Below, piece by piece: positions 28,108 to 36,669 of a stretch of DNA of 37,471 nucleotides (positions within the stretch are counted from its first letter, which is position 1; each line of letters starts with the position of its first letter). Location of the stretch: the NCBI RefSeq assembly GCF_019399235.1, contig NZ_JAELVH010000090.1:1-37471 (forward strand), given 5' to 3'. A program made the position numbers and the translations under genes. The notes beneath the pieces are model-generated. The model ran no database searches. It was not told the origin of the DNA and saw nothing but the letters and a program-made list of their open reading frames with translations. The DNA comes from Streptomyces poriferorum (GTDB taxonomy: Bacteria > Actinomycetota > Actinomycetes > Streptomycetales > Streptomycetaceae).

Positions 28108-28956
28108 TCAACGTGAGCCTGAGGGTTGGCCTTCGGCGGCGAACGCACGGCCGAACGCGGCCCTGGTGGGCGAATCGGCGTTGCGGTCGAGGATGCCGAA
28201 GACGATCTGCTCGAAGTGGCCCGCGAAACGGCCGCCGCCGGTGAGCAGGGCGCCGAAGGCCCCCGCCACCTCTGCCGGGTCGTTCCGGAACACGCCGCAT
28301 CCCCAGGCGCCCAGCACCAGCCTGCGGTAGCCCCGTACCGCCGCGACCTCCAGCACCCTCTCGGCGCGCGAGGCGAGCGCGGCGGGGATGAGGCGGGCCG
28401 ATTCCGGGGTCCTGCTGCGGATCACTCCGGCGTTGGGCGCGGGCGAGGTGAGGAATCCCGCCGTGTACGGGGTGTCCAGCAGCCGGCCGCGGTCGTCCCG
28501 GAAGACGGGCACGCCCGGTGAGTGGATGACCCGGTCGGTGTAGAAGGCGCTGCGTTCGGCCCGGTGGTGGGCGTAGTACTCGGGGGCCCGCAGCAGCGTC
28601 GCGTACAGGGCGGAGCCGCGGCACAGGGCCTCCTCCTGCGCCTGCGCCCCGTTGAGATAGCCGCCGCCCGGGTTGCGCGCGGAGGCGTAGTTCAGGACGG
28701 CGACCTTGCCCGGGCCCTCGCCGGTCATCCGGGCGGCCGCCTGAAGGCTGCTCTCGCCGGTGACCTCGATGCGCGGGGTCCGGTTCCCGTCCAGTGCCGC
28801 CACGTGCAGCGGCTCCGGCCCGTACAGCCCGGTACCCGAGAGGGCGGCGGTCAGCGCACGCTCGATGCTGACCTCGCGGCCCTGCGGTGCGCGGTAGTGC
28901 CCCGCCTCGACGATGGCCTCGGTCTCTCGCGCGATGGCGCGCAGCCGGGCGCTCAC
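28108..28956 (-). CDS. Bacterial-type poly(ADP-ribose) glycohydrolase (TIGR02452/PARG macrodomain-like)
   Basis: 282 aa. The PARG signature is present: NPGGGYLNGAQAQEEALCR, with the Gly-Gly-Gly loop (97-99) and the catalytic Gln107-Glu108-Glu109 at the right distance. The macrodomain tail LVLGAWGCGVFRNDP also matches. The family splits ribose-ribose bonds of poly(ADP-ribose). Its bacterial substrate is uncertain, since PAR polymerases are rare in bacteria. The start is GTG with GGGGGAGG five bases upstream. Divergent from egtA with 148 bases between. Confidence 0.9.
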   Translation of the reverse strand: MSARLRAIARETEAIVEAGHYRAPQGREVSIERALTAALSGTGLYGPEPLHVAALDGNRTPRIEVTGESSLQAAARMTGEGPGKVAVLNYASARNPGGGYLNGAQAQEEALCRGSALYATLLRAPEYYAHHRAERSAFYTDRVIHSPGVPVFRDDRGRLLDTPYTAGFLTSPAPNAGVIRSRTPESARLIPAALASRAERVLEVAAVRGYRRLVLGAWGCGVFRNDPAEVAGAFGALLTGGGRFAGHFEQIVFGILDRNADSPTRAAFGRAFAAEGQPSGSR

Positions 28957-29028
28957 CGGTCCTCCCCCTTATGGTGCATACGGGGCATCGTCAACGACCC
29001 CACGGCATGGACGCAAGTGAATTTCCTG

Positions 29029-29050
29029 CGCACAGGGGCACCCTTGTGCG
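29029..29050. promoter_or_regulatory. Inverted repeat in the egtA upstream region
   Basis: CGCACA (29029-29034) and TGTGCG (29045-29050) form a 6-bp inverted repeat about 55 bases before egtA. TAGGAC (29073-29078) is a possible -10. It could be an operator for egtABCD or for the divergent PARG gene; there is no independent support. Confidence 0.3.
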
Positions 29051-29104
29051 ATCCCCCGTGCAGGGGTTTGGGTAGGACGGTCGCACCGGAACAGGAGGCC
29101 CGGC

Positions 29105-30421
29105 ATGTCAACCGACACACCTGGCGAACATGGTCCGCCCGGACAGGCCACGCCCATCGGCGAGGGCGAGGCGGAGGATTTACTGCGCTGTATCTGCTTC
29201 AAGACAGGACCGCCCCGCATCGTGGGGGTCGAGCTCGAATGGCTCCTCCACGATCGTGACCGGCCCCACGTGCCTGTCGCTCACCACCGTCTCGAAGCGG
29301 CCGCGAAGGCCGTCGGGGCGCTGCCCCTGAACGCGGCGCTCACCTTCGAACCCGGCGGCCAGCTGGAGCTCAGCTCGCGCCCCGCCGACTCGCTCATGGC
29401 CTGCATCAACGACACGGCCGCCGATCTCGTCGCCGTACGCGACACGCTGGGCCGGCTGGGCCTCGCTCCGGCCGGGTTCGGCGTCGACCCCTGGCATCCG
29501 CCGCGCCGGCTGCTGCATCAGCCCCGCTACGACGCCATGGAGATCGCGTTCGACCGGTCGGGACCTGCGGGCCGCGCCATGATGTGCACGACCGCTTCCG
29601 TCCAGGTCTGCCTGGACGCCGGAGAGGAGGAGCCGGGACCGCTCGGATACGGGCGGCGCTGGCAGCTGTCCCATCTGCTGGGCGCGGTCCTGGTGGCCGC
29701 GTTCGCCAACTCGCCGTTTCGGCTGGGGAAGCCCGCGCCGTGGCGGTCGGCGCGTCAGTCGCTGTGGGCCGACCTCGATCCGCTGCGGACCCTGGCCCCG
29801 GCCTGGCAGCTGCCGCCCCGGGACACCTGGGCCGCCCATGTGCTCGACACGCCCGTGCTGTGCATCAGGGCCGACGAGGGGCCCTGGGCGGTGCCCGAGG
29901 GGCTCACCTTCCGTGACTGGATCCGCCGCGGGGAACCGCGACGCCCCGTCCGGGCCGATCTCGACTACCACATCACCACGCTGTTCCCGCCGGTACGCCC
30001 GCGCGGACATCTGGAGCTGCGCATGATCGACGCGCAGCCCGGCGACGACGGCTGGCTCGTCCCGCTCGCCGTCACCACGGCCCTGTTCGACGACCCGGAG
30101 GCCGCCGAGACCGTGTACCGCACCGTCAAACCCCTGGCCGAGACGGCGGGCCCGCTGGCCGCGCCGCGCAATCCGCTCTGGGCCGGGGCCGCCCGCGACG
30201 GGCTGGCCGATCCGGAACTGCGGGCGGCGGCGGCCATCTGCTTCGACCTCGCGCTGGAGGCGCTGCCGCGCAGGGGAGCGACGGAGACGGTGCTGGACGC
30301 GGTGGCCGGCTTCCGGGACCGCTATGTCGCACGGGGCCGATGTCCGGCCGACGACCTGCGGGATCTGCTCACCACGGACCGGCACCTCGGTTCGGTCCAC
30401 CCGAAGGGGACCCTCTCATGA
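29105..30421 (+). CDS. egtA: Ergothioneine biosynthesis glutamate-cysteine ligase EgtA
   Basis: 438 aa of the GCS2/EgtA family: VGVELEWLLHDRDRPHVPVA near the start, then LTFEPGGQLELSSRP (the nucleotide/glutamate-binding stretch), MCTTASVQVCLDAG and LANSPF-like AAFANSPF. It joins glutamate and cysteine with ATP to give gamma-glutamylcysteine, which supplies sulfur to EgtB. AGGAGG lies six bases before the ATG. Its stop overlaps the egtB start by four bases (ATGA), so the pathway genes are translationally coupled. Confidence 0.95.
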   Translation: MSTDTPGEHGPPGQATPIGEGEAEDLLRCICFKTGPPRIVGVELEWLLHDRDRPHVPVAHHRLEAAAKAVGALPLNAALTFEPGGQLELSSRPADSLMACINDTAADLVAVRDTLGRLGLAPAGFGVDPWHPPRRLLHQPRYDAMEIAFDRSGPAGRAMMCTTASVQVCLDAGEEEPGPLGYGRRWQLSHLLGAVLVAAFANSPFRLGKPAPWRSARQSLWADLDPLRTLAPAWQLPPRDTWAAHVLDTPVLCIRADEGPWAVPEGLTFRDWIRRGEPRRPVRADLDYHITTLFPPVRPRGHLELRMIDAQPGDDGWLVPLAVTTALFDDPEAAETVYRTVKPLAETAGPLAAPRNPLWAGAARDGLADPELRAAAAICFDLALEALPRRGATETVLDAVAGFRDRYVARGRCPADDLRDLLTTDRHLGSVHPKGTLS

Positions 30422-31767
30422 CCGAATCCCCCGCACCTTCGCCGTACGGCCCGCAGGACCCGGTCGTCCAGGATCCCGAGGCGCTCCGGCAGCGCGCGCT
30501 CGCCGCGCTCCTCACCGCCCGCGAGCGGACCGGAATCCTGACCGACAGCGTGGACGACCACGAACTCACCGCACAGCACTCCCCGTTGATGTCCCCCCTG
30601 GTCTGGGACCTCGCGCACATCGGAAACCAGGAAGAGCTGTGGCTGCTGCGCGGCGTCGCGGGCCGCGAGGCCATGCGCCCGGAGATCGACGGCCTCTACG
30701 ACGCGTTCGAGCACCCCCGGGCCACCCGGCCCTCCCTGCCGCTGCTGGCGCCGGCCGAAGCCCGCTCGTACGCCTCGGAGGTACGCGGCCGGGCCCTGGA
30801 CGTACTGGAGTCGACGCCCCTGGGCGACCGGCCGCTGGTACGGTCCGGTTTCGTCTTCGGGATGATCGCCCAGCACGAACAGCAGCACGACGAGACCATG
30901 CTGATCACCCATCAGCTGCGCTCGGGCCCGGCCGTACTGACTGCCCCGGAACCACCCCGGGCGGCCGGCGCGGCCACCCCGCCACCGGAGGTCCTGGTCC
31001 CCGGCGGCCCGTTCACCATGGGTACGTCGACCGAGCCGTGGGCGCTCGACAACGAGCGGCCCGCGCACCGGCGCGAGGTGCCCGGCTTCTTCATCGACAC
31101 CGCGCCGGTGACCTGCGGCGCCTACCGGGCGTTCATCGAGGACGGCGGCTACACACAGCGGCGATGGTGGCAGCCCGGGGGATGGGCGATGGTGCGTGAC
31201 CACGAGCTGACGGCCCCGCTGTTCTGGCACCGGGACGCCGGGCAGTGGCTGCGCCGCCGCTTCGGGGTGACCGAGCCGGTCCCGGCGGACGAGCCGGTGC
31301 TGCACGTGAGCTGGTACGAGGCGGACGCGTACGCCCGCTGGGCCGGCCGCAGGCTGCCCTCCGAAGCGGAGTGGGAGAAGGCGGCGCGCCACGACCCCGC
31401 GTCCGGGCGCTCCCGGCGCTATCCGTGGGGCGACGAGGACCCGACGCCGGAGCGCGCCAACCTCGGGCAGCGCCATCTGCGTCCCGCACCGGCGGGGGCG
31501 TACGCGGCCGGGCGCGCCCCCTCGGGCGCCGGGCAGCTGATCGGCGACGTGTGGGAGTGGACGTCCAGCGACTTCCTGCCCTATCCGGGCTTCGCACCGT
31601 TCCCCTACCGCGAGTACTCGGAGGTGTTCTTCGGCCCGGAGCACAAGGTGCTTCGCGGCGGCTCGTTCGCGGTGGACGCGGTGGCGTGCCGGGGGACGTT
31701 CCGCAACTGGGACCTTCCGGTGCGGCGGCAGATCTTCGCCGGCTTCCGTACCGCCAGGGACATGTGA
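30418..31767 (+). CDS. egtB: Ergothioneine biosynthesis sulfoxide synthase EgtB
   Basis: 449 aa. An N-terminal DinB-like helical domain supplies the non-haem iron triad: His67 (AHIGNQEE) and His153/His157 (HEQQHDE). The C-terminal formylglycine-generating-enzyme-like domain runs from VPGGPFTMGT to the end, with RLPSEAEWEKAAR, GDVWEWTSS and VLRGGSFAV. It uses oxygen to join gamma-glutamylcysteine to hercynine as the sulfoxide. The start at 30418 lies within the end of egtA; the longer open frame has no ribosome site. Confidence 0.96.
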   Translation: MTESPAPSPYGPQDPVVQDPEALRQRALAALLTARERTGILTDSVDDHELTAQHSPLMSPLVWDLAHIGNQEELWLLRGVAGREAMRPEIDGLYDAFEHPRATRPSLPLLAPAEARSYASEVRGRALDVLESTPLGDRPLVRSGFVFGMIAQHEQQHDETMLITHQLRSGPAVLTAPEPPRAAGAATPPPEVLVPGGPFTMGTSTEPWALDNERPAHRREVPGFFIDTAPVTCGAYRAFIEDGGYTQRRWWQPGGWAMVRDHELTAPLFWHRDAGQWLRRRFGVTEPVPADEPVLHVSWYEADAYARWAGRRLPSEAEWEKAARHDPASGRSRRYPWGDEDPTPERANLGQRHLRPAPAGAYAAGRAPSGAGQLIGDVWEWTSSDFLPYPGFAPFPYREYSEVFFGPEHKVLRGGSFAVDAVACRGTFRNWDLPVRRQIFAGFRTARDM

Positions 31768-32522
31768 TGTGCCGTCATATCGCCTACGTGGGACCGCCCA
31801 TACCCCTGGGCTCCGTACTGACCCAGCCGGTGCACTCGCTGGTGCGCCAGTCCTGGGAGCCGCGCCGGCAGCGGTACGGGACCGTCAACGCGGACGGTTT
31901 CGGTGTCGGATGGTACGCGGACGGGGACCCGGTGCCGGGACGGTACCGCCGCCAGGGGCCCGTATGGGGCGATCAGACCTTCGCCGACCTGGCCCGGGTG
32001 GTGCGCAGCGGCGCCCTGCTCGCCGCGGTCCGGGACGCCACCGAGGCGGACCCGGACGGCGAGGCGGCGGCCGCGCCGTTCCGCGGCGGCGATGTGCTCT
32101 TCAGCCACAACGGCGCGGTGAAGGGCTGGCCCGGGTCCGTGGCACCGCTGGCCGCGGCCTTGCCCCCGGCCGCGTTGCTCCGCCTCACCGCCCGCTGTGA
32201 CTCCGCGCTGGTGTGGGCCCTCATCCAGCACCGCCTGACGGCGTGCGACGCGCTCCCGGACGCGGTCGCCGCCACCGTGCGCGAGGTGGCCGGGGCGGCG
32301 CCCGGATCCCGGCTCAACCTGCTGCTCACCGACGGCCGCACCATCGTGGCGACGGCGTGGGGCGACACCCTCTGGTACCTGACCGAGCCCGGCAGGCACG
32401 CGGTCGTCGCCTCGGAGCCGTACGACGACGATCCGCGCTGGCAGGAGGCCCCCGACCGCACACTGCTGACCGCGACCCGCGCCGAAGTCCTGCTGACCAC
32501 GCTCAAGGAGCCCACCCAGTGA
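31767..32522 (+). CDS. egtC: Ergothioneine biosynthesis amidohydrolase EgtC
   Basis: 251 aa, class II glutamine-amidotransferase fold. Cys2 (MCRHIAYVG) becomes the N-terminal nucleophile after Met removal; NADGFGVGWY, FSHNGAVKGW and TARCDSALVWALI are the family motifs. It removes glutamate from the EgtB product. The ATG shares one base with the egtB stop (TGATG), and the stop overlaps egtD by four bases. Confidence 0.95.
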   Translation: MCRHIAYVGPPIPLGSVLTQPVHSLVRQSWEPRRQRYGTVNADGFGVGWYADGDPVPGRYRRQGPVWGDQTFADLARVVRSGALLAAVRDATEADPDGEAAAAPFRGGDVLFSHNGAVKGWPGSVAPLAAALPPAALLRLTARCDSALVWALIQHRLTACDALPDAVAATVREVAGAAPGSRLNLLLTDGRTIVATAWGDTLWYLTEPGRHAVVASEPYDDDPRWQEAPDRTLLTATRAEVLLTTLKEPTQ

Positions 32523-33481
32523 GTCCCTTTCTGCTGACCCGTACCCTGCCGCTGGACGCGACGGACGCGGCGCTGCGCGCCGATGTGCTCCACGGTCTGA
32601 CCCAGCAACCCAAGACGCTGCCGCCCAAGTGGTTCTACGACGCCCGCGGCAGTGAGCTGTTCGAGGAGATCACCCGGCTGCCCGAGTACTACCCGACCCG
32701 CGCGGAGCGGGAGATCCTGATCGACCGGGCGGCCGAGATCGCGGCCGCGTCCGGTGCCCGGACACTCGTGGAGCTGGGATCGGGCTCCTCGGAGAAGACC
32801 CGGCACCTGCTGGACGCGCTCACGGACCTGCACAGCTACGTTCCGGTCGACGTGAGCGAGAGCGCGCTGCGCGGTGCGGCGGACGCACTCCTCAAGGAGC
32901 GTCCGGAGCTGTCGGTGCACGCGCTGATCGCCGACTTCACCGCGGACCTGTCGCTGCCGGACACTCCCGGCCCGCGGCTGGTGGCTTTCCTGGGCGGCAC
33001 CATCGGCAATCTGCTGCCCGCCGAGCGTGCGGGGTTCCTGTCGTCGGTGCGGTCGATGCTGTCCCCCGGTGACACGTTGCTGCTGGGGACGGATCTGGTG
33101 AAGGACGAGAAGGTGCTGGTCGCGGCGTACGACGACGCGGCCGGAGTGACGGCCGCGTTCAACCGGAACGTCCTGTCGGTCGTCGACCGGGAGCTGGGTG
33201 CGGACTTCGCGCCGGACGACTTCGAGCATGTGGCCCGGTGGAACCCGCGACAGGAGTGGATCGAGATGCGGTTGCGGGCCCGCCGGGCGCTCACGGTGAA
33301 GATCCCGGAACTGGATCTGCTGGTGCCGTTCGAGGACGGTGAGGAGATGCGGACGGAGGTGTCGGCGAAGTTCCGCAAGGACGGTGTGCGCGGTGAACTC
33401 GCCACTGCGGGCCTTCGGCTGAGTCAGTGGTGGACCGACTCGGCAGGCAGGTTCGCGCTGTCGCTGGCCACCGTGGACTGA
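32519..33481 (+). CDS. egtD: L-histidine N-alpha-methyltransferase EgtD
   Basis: 320 aa. The SAM site is VELGSGSSEKTRHLLDA; PKWFYDARGSELFEEIT and FLGGTIGNLLP are diagnostic of EgtD/DUF2260 methyltransferases. It trimethylates histidine to hercynine, the first intermediate. The start is GTG inside the egtC stop (GTGA). egtE, the last lyase step, is not in the window; in many actinomycetes it is unlinked or replaced by another PLP enzyme. The last 58 bases overlap the end of the convergent acyltransferase gene. Confidence 0.96.
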   Translation: MSPFLLTRTLPLDATDAALRADVLHGLTQQPKTLPPKWFYDARGSELFEEITRLPEYYPTRAEREILIDRAAEIAAASGARTLVELGSGSSEKTRHLLDALTDLHSYVPVDVSESALRGAADALLKERPELSVHALIADFTADLSLPDTPGPRLVAFLGGTIGNLLPAERAGFLSSVRSMLSPGDTLLLGTDLVKDEKVLVAAYDDAAGVTAAFNRNVLSVVDRELGADFAPDDFEHVARWNPRQEWIEMRLRARRALTVKIPELDLLVPFEDGEEMRTEVSAKFRKDGVRGELATAGLRLSQWWTDSAGRFALSLATVD

Positions 33482-34269
33482 GCCAGCGCGGCCAGTTCGC
33501 GGCGGCCCTGGACGCTGCCCGCCGGGATCGGCGCCATGACGCGGATCTCGGCGGTCAGCCCGGCCGCCCGCACCACCCGCCACAGGGAGGCGGCCAGCGG
33601 ATCGTCACCCACGAAGGCGGCGGCTCCCGCCGGGGCCCGGCGCCCCGCGGGGGCGCCGAGGTAGCGGATACGGACCGGCTGGACGGCGGCCTCGGCGTCG
33701 ATCGCCGCCTGGAAGGCGGCGGGCCGGAACCTGCCGCCGGGTCCGCGGCCGCACCAGGTGCTCCCTTCCGGGAAGACCACGACACGCGCCCCGCCCCGCA
33801 GCGCCGATGCCAGGGCGCGCACGGTCGCGGGCAGGGCGCGCAGCCGTTCGCGCTCGACGAAGAGTGTGCCGCCGAGCGCGGCCAGCGGCCCGAGCAGCGG
33901 CCAGTGCCTGATATCGCTCTTCGCCAGCATCCGGCCGGGGCACACGGCCGCGACCAGGGGGATGTCCAGCCAGGACACATGGTTGGCGACGACCAGGACC
34001 CCCGGCCCGCCCCCGTGCGCATCCCGCCGGCCGACGACGCGCACCCGGACCCCGAAGGCGCGGACCACCCCGTACGCCCAGCCCCGGGTCACCCGCTCCC
34101 GGGCGGCCCGGCCCAGGAGCAGGGCGAGCGGGGTACACAGCGCGCCGGTGAGTGTGAGCGCGCAGCCGGCGAGCAGCAGGGCCGCCGCCGTGAGCGGGTG
34201 CCGGGCCGAGCCGTCGTGGGTGGCGCAGCCGGGCGGGGTGCAGGGCGAGACGGGCAGCCAGGCGCTCAC
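33424..34269 (-). CDS. 1-acyl-sn-glycerol-3-phosphate acyltransferase-like (PlsC/OlsA type)
   Basis: 281 aa. An N-terminal hydrophobic segment (AAALLLAGCALTLTGALCTP) is followed by the acyltransferase domain with the NHVSWLD box (His97, Asp102) and FPEGST (166-171), and GGTLFVERE between them. The enzyme transfers an acyl chain to a lipid hydroxyl. Being coupled (GTGA overlap) to the OlsB-like gene, it probably acts as OlsA, acylating lyso-ornithine lipid. The start is the GTG at 34269; the frame stays open to 35589, but that extension lies antisense or in another frame to the OlsB-like gene. Its 3' end overlaps egtD tail to tail. Confidence 0.85.
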   Translation of the reverse strand: MSAWLPVSPCTPPGCATHDGSARHPLTAAALLLAGCALTLTGALCTPLALLLGRAARERVTRGWAYGVVRAFGVRVRVVGRRDAHGGGPGVLVVANHVSWLDIPLVAAVCPGRMLAKSDIRHWPLLGPLAALGGTLFVERERLRALPATVRALASALRGGARVVVFPEGSTWCGRGPGGRFRPAAFQAAIDAEAAVQPVRIRYLGAPAGRRAPAGAAAFVGDDPLAASLWRVVRAAGLTAEIRVMAPIPAGSVQGRRELAALAQSTVASDSANLPAESVHH

Positions 34270-35072
34270 TGCTGGGGGGCGAGCGAGAGGAAGTGGCGCA
34301 GGTAGCGGGGGTCGGTGGCGCGGAACGAGAGCAGGACGTACAGGTCTGCGACATTGAACTCGGGGTCGTGGGCCGGTGCCCCGCAGACGCGGGCGCCCAG
34401 GCGCAGATAGCCGCGCAGCAGGGGCGGGAGCGAGGAGAGTCCTCCGGGGCCGTCCGGGAGCCCGGCCGGGGGCTGCCACAGGCGGTGCGGCGCGACCCAG
34501 TAGTCCTCGGGCGCCAGGTGCTTCGTCCGCACGGTCTCCCAGGCCCGGGCGGCCGCCGCCCCGCCGTCGGAGAGCGGGATCGAGCAGCAGCCGGCCAGCC
34601 AGTTGTGCCCGCCGCGCTCCATGTAGCGGGCGAGGCCGGCCCAGATGAGGGCGATGACGGCGCCGTCGCGGTGGGCCGGGTGGACGCAGGAGCGGCCGAC
34701 CTCGACCAGGTCGTCCCGGACCGGTTCGAGCCGGGTGAGGTCGAACTCGCTCTCGGCGTAGAGGCGTCCGGCGATGCGTGCGCGTTCGGGCGGCAGCAGC
34801 CGGTACGTGGCGACGATCTCGCCGGTCGCCGTCTCCCGCACCAGGAGGTGGTCGCAGTACGCGTCGAACGCATCGCTGTCCAGACCCGGTTCGGGTCCGT
34901 CCAGCCGGGCGCCGAACTCGGTGGAGAAGACCTGGTGGCGCAGGCGCTGGGCGGCGCGTATCTCCGCCTGGTCCACGGCGAGGGAGACCCGGTAGCGCGG
35001 CGGGGCCGCAGGGTCGGGCCGCTGTACCGGGACGGACGGGGCGAGGGGGGAGGCGGTGGGCAGCACATGCAT
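34266..35072 (-). CDS. GNAT-type N-acyltransferase, OlsB-like (ornithine lipid synthesis)
   Basis: 268 aa of the GNAT/hemolysin-like acyltransferase family (OlsB, autoinducer-synthase-related fold): AAQRLRHQVFSTEFG, CDHLLVRE, GEIVATYRLLPPERA, YAESEFDLTRL, and VEVGRSCVHPAHRDGAVIAL with the family's conserved core. In OlsB this enzyme adds a 3-hydroxyacyl chain to ornithine to make lyso-ornithine lipid. The pairing with a PlsC-type gene is the standard olsBA order. The ATG at 35072 (MHVLPTAS) has CCGGAG eight bases upstream; an earlier ATG at 35141 lacks this. Confidence 0.82.
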   Translation of the reverse strand: MHVLPTASPLAPSVPVQRPDPAAPPRYRVSLAVDQAEIRAAQRLRHQVFSTEFGARLDGPEPGLDSDAFDAYCDHLLVRETATGEIVATYRLLPPERARIAGRLYAESEFDLTRLEPVRDDLVEVGRSCVHPAHRDGAVIALIWAGLARYMERGGHNWLAGCCSIPLSDGGAAAARAWETVRTKHLAPEDYWVAPHRLWQPPAGLPDGPGGLSSLPPLLRGYLRLGARVCGAPAHDPEFNVADLYVLLSFRATDPRYLRHFLSLAPQQ

Positions 35073-35200
35073 GACGGACTCCGGGGACGGGTCGGCAGGG
35101 GCGGCTGCCGGGCCTTCGCGCGGCCGCGAGGACCCGGACACTCCTACTTCTTCCGTGACCGGCTGGATTCGACGTGTCCGCCATGGGGAGCGGGGATGTG

Positions 35201-35316
35201 CGACGGCTGAATCCCGTGCTGCGCGACGGCCCCGCCCTCCCCCATGAGGCCGTCCGACGGCTGGATTCCGTACTGCGCGACGACTTCCCGCCCTCTCCCA
35301 CGAGGCCGTGCGACGG
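35201..35316. repeat. Imperfect tandem repeat, unit about 55 bp
   Basis: Two copies (35201-35254 and 35255-35310), each starting CGACGGCTG, passing through TCCGTACTGCGCGACG-like sequence and ending GAGGCCGT, then a third CGACGG at 35311. In the first copy GACGGCC and GGCCGTC can pair into a hairpin. The repeat begins just beyond the stop of the solute-binding protein gene, so it may work as its terminator. The rest of 35073-35324 holds no gene that I can see. Confidence 0.75.
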
Positions 35317-35324
35317 TTGCCGCG

Positions 35325-36581
35325 TCAGCTGCCGGCGAGGAGCGCGGTGATCCTCTCGGACGCGGTCTTCGCCTCGGTCGCCGGGTCCCCGCCCTGAAGG
35401 ACCGCCGTCATGTACGGCTTGATCGGGTTGGCGGCCTCGACCGCGGCCCACTGCGGCGAGTTGGGGGTCGCGTGGCCCCGTGCGGCGCCTGCGGCCATCG
35501 CGGCGGTGCTCTCCTCGCCCTCGATGACGTGGGCCAGGGAGGTCTTGTTGGGCACGTAGCTCATGGCCTTGGCGAGTTCCTCCTGCCACTTCGCCCCGGC
35601 CAGTGCCTTGATGACCTCGAATCCCGCGCTGCGCTGGTCCGCCTTCTGCGGAATGATCAGATCGGAGCCGCCGGTGAATACGGAACCGGGCGCCTTCGCG
35701 GACTTGCCGGGTATCGGGAAGTAGCCCAGCTTTCCCTTGAGTTCCGGGTTCGCCTTCTCGATCAGGGTCGCGGTGCTGGGGGTGGAGATGATCTGTGCGA
35801 CATCTCCCTTGGCGAACACGTCGCTCTGCGGGGGCTTTTCCTCGTCCGCGTCCTTGGGGCCGTTGCCCAGCGCCTGCAGTTCGGAATAGAAGTCCATGCC
35901 CTTGAGCGCCGCCGGAGTGCCGAGCTCGCCCTGCCAGTCCCCGCCCTTGTCACCGGCGAGTTCGCCGCCCTCGTCCCAGATGAATCCGGCGAGCACGTAC
36001 CAGTTCTGGCCCGGCAGATACATGCCCTGGTTGCCGTTCCGGTTCAGCTTCTCGCTGTCCGCGATCCACTGCTCGCGCGTCTTCGGCGGGCTCTTGATGC
36101 CGGCCTCCTCGAACAGGTCCTTGTTGTAGATCACCACCCGGTTGGCCGCGTACCAGGGGATTCCGTACTGGACGCCGCCGATGCTGCCCGGCTCGGCCAG
36201 ACCGGGCAGCCAGTCCTCGCTGCCCAGGTCACGCATGGACTCCAGGGTGAGGTCTCGCAGGTTGCCGCTCTCCGCGTACTGGGCGACCTGGGTGTTGCCG
36301 ACCTCGATGACGTCCGGGGTGTCCTTGCCGCCCAGCGCTTCGAGAACCTTCGGCCCGATTCCGCTCCAGCTCTGAATCTTGAACTCCAGTTCGACCGAGG
36401 AGTGCTCGTCCTCGTACGACTCCTTGAAGCGGTCCAGGAAGTCGCTGGTGACGCTGTCCTTCATCAGCCAGACGGTGACCTTCTTGCCGCCCGGACCACC
36501 CGAGCCCGGCATCATTCCGCACCCGCCCAGCGCGACGGTGGAAATCAGGGCAATGGCTCCGACGAGCATGCGGTTCTTCAC
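35325..36581 (-). CDS. Sugar ABC transporter substrate-binding lipoprotein (DasA/NgcE-like)
   Basis: 418 aa. Signal sequence MLVGAIALISTVALGGC with lipobox LGGC, so Cys21 would be lipidated and the protein anchored outside the membrane. The mature part is a family 1 extracellular solute-binding protein: VTVWLMKDS, DTPDVIEVGNTQVAQYA, GIPWYAANRVVIYNKDLFEEAG and SVFTGGSDLIIPQ. It resembles chitobiose/oligosaccharide binding proteins. No permease or ATPase gene is adjacent, so it is an orphan or serves a distant transporter. The start is the GTG at 36581 (VKNRMLV) with GAAGGTG upstream; the frame continues to 36932 but that would cover the divergent dodecin gene. A DasR-like site lies 90 bases upstream. 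Confidence 0.9.
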   Translation of the reverse strand: MKNRMLVGAIALISTVALGGCGMMPGSGGPGGKKVTVWLMKDSVTSDFLDRFKESYEDEHSSVELEFKIQSWSGIGPKVLEALGGKDTPDVIEVGNTQVAQYAESGNLRDLTLESMRDLGSEDWLPGLAEPGSIGGVQYGIPWYAANRVVIYNKDLFEEAGIKSPPKTREQWIADSEKLNRNGNQGMYLPGQNWYVLAGFIWDEGGELAGDKGGDWQGELGTPAALKGMDFYSELQALGNGPKDADEEKPPQSDVFAKGDVAQIISTPSTATLIEKANPELKGKLGYFPIPGKSAKAPGSVFTGGSDLIIPQKADQRSAGFEVIKALAGAKWQEELAKAMSYVPNKTSLAHVIEGEESTAAMAAGAARGHATPNSPQWAAVEAANPIKPYMTAVLQGGDPATEAKTASERITALLAGS

Positions 36582-36669
36582 GGGGGTCACCTTCTGCGAA
36601 ACGGCAGGACAGACTTGCGGACCCGGTGTGGGGGACTGCGGGCTGCGCTCGCACGGGCGTGGCTGGATT

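Noticed and set aside
32519..33481. An egtE gene completing the ergothioneine operon
   Set aside because: After egtD the next gene is convergent and is an acyltransferase; no PLP-dependent lyase is found anywhere in the window.
33424..35589. Reading the PlsC-like protein as a 721-residue protein starting at 35589
   Set aside because: Everything before the GTG at 34269 lies in another frame of the OlsB-like gene and is Arg/Pro-rich without motifs; the GTGA coupling gives a natural start.
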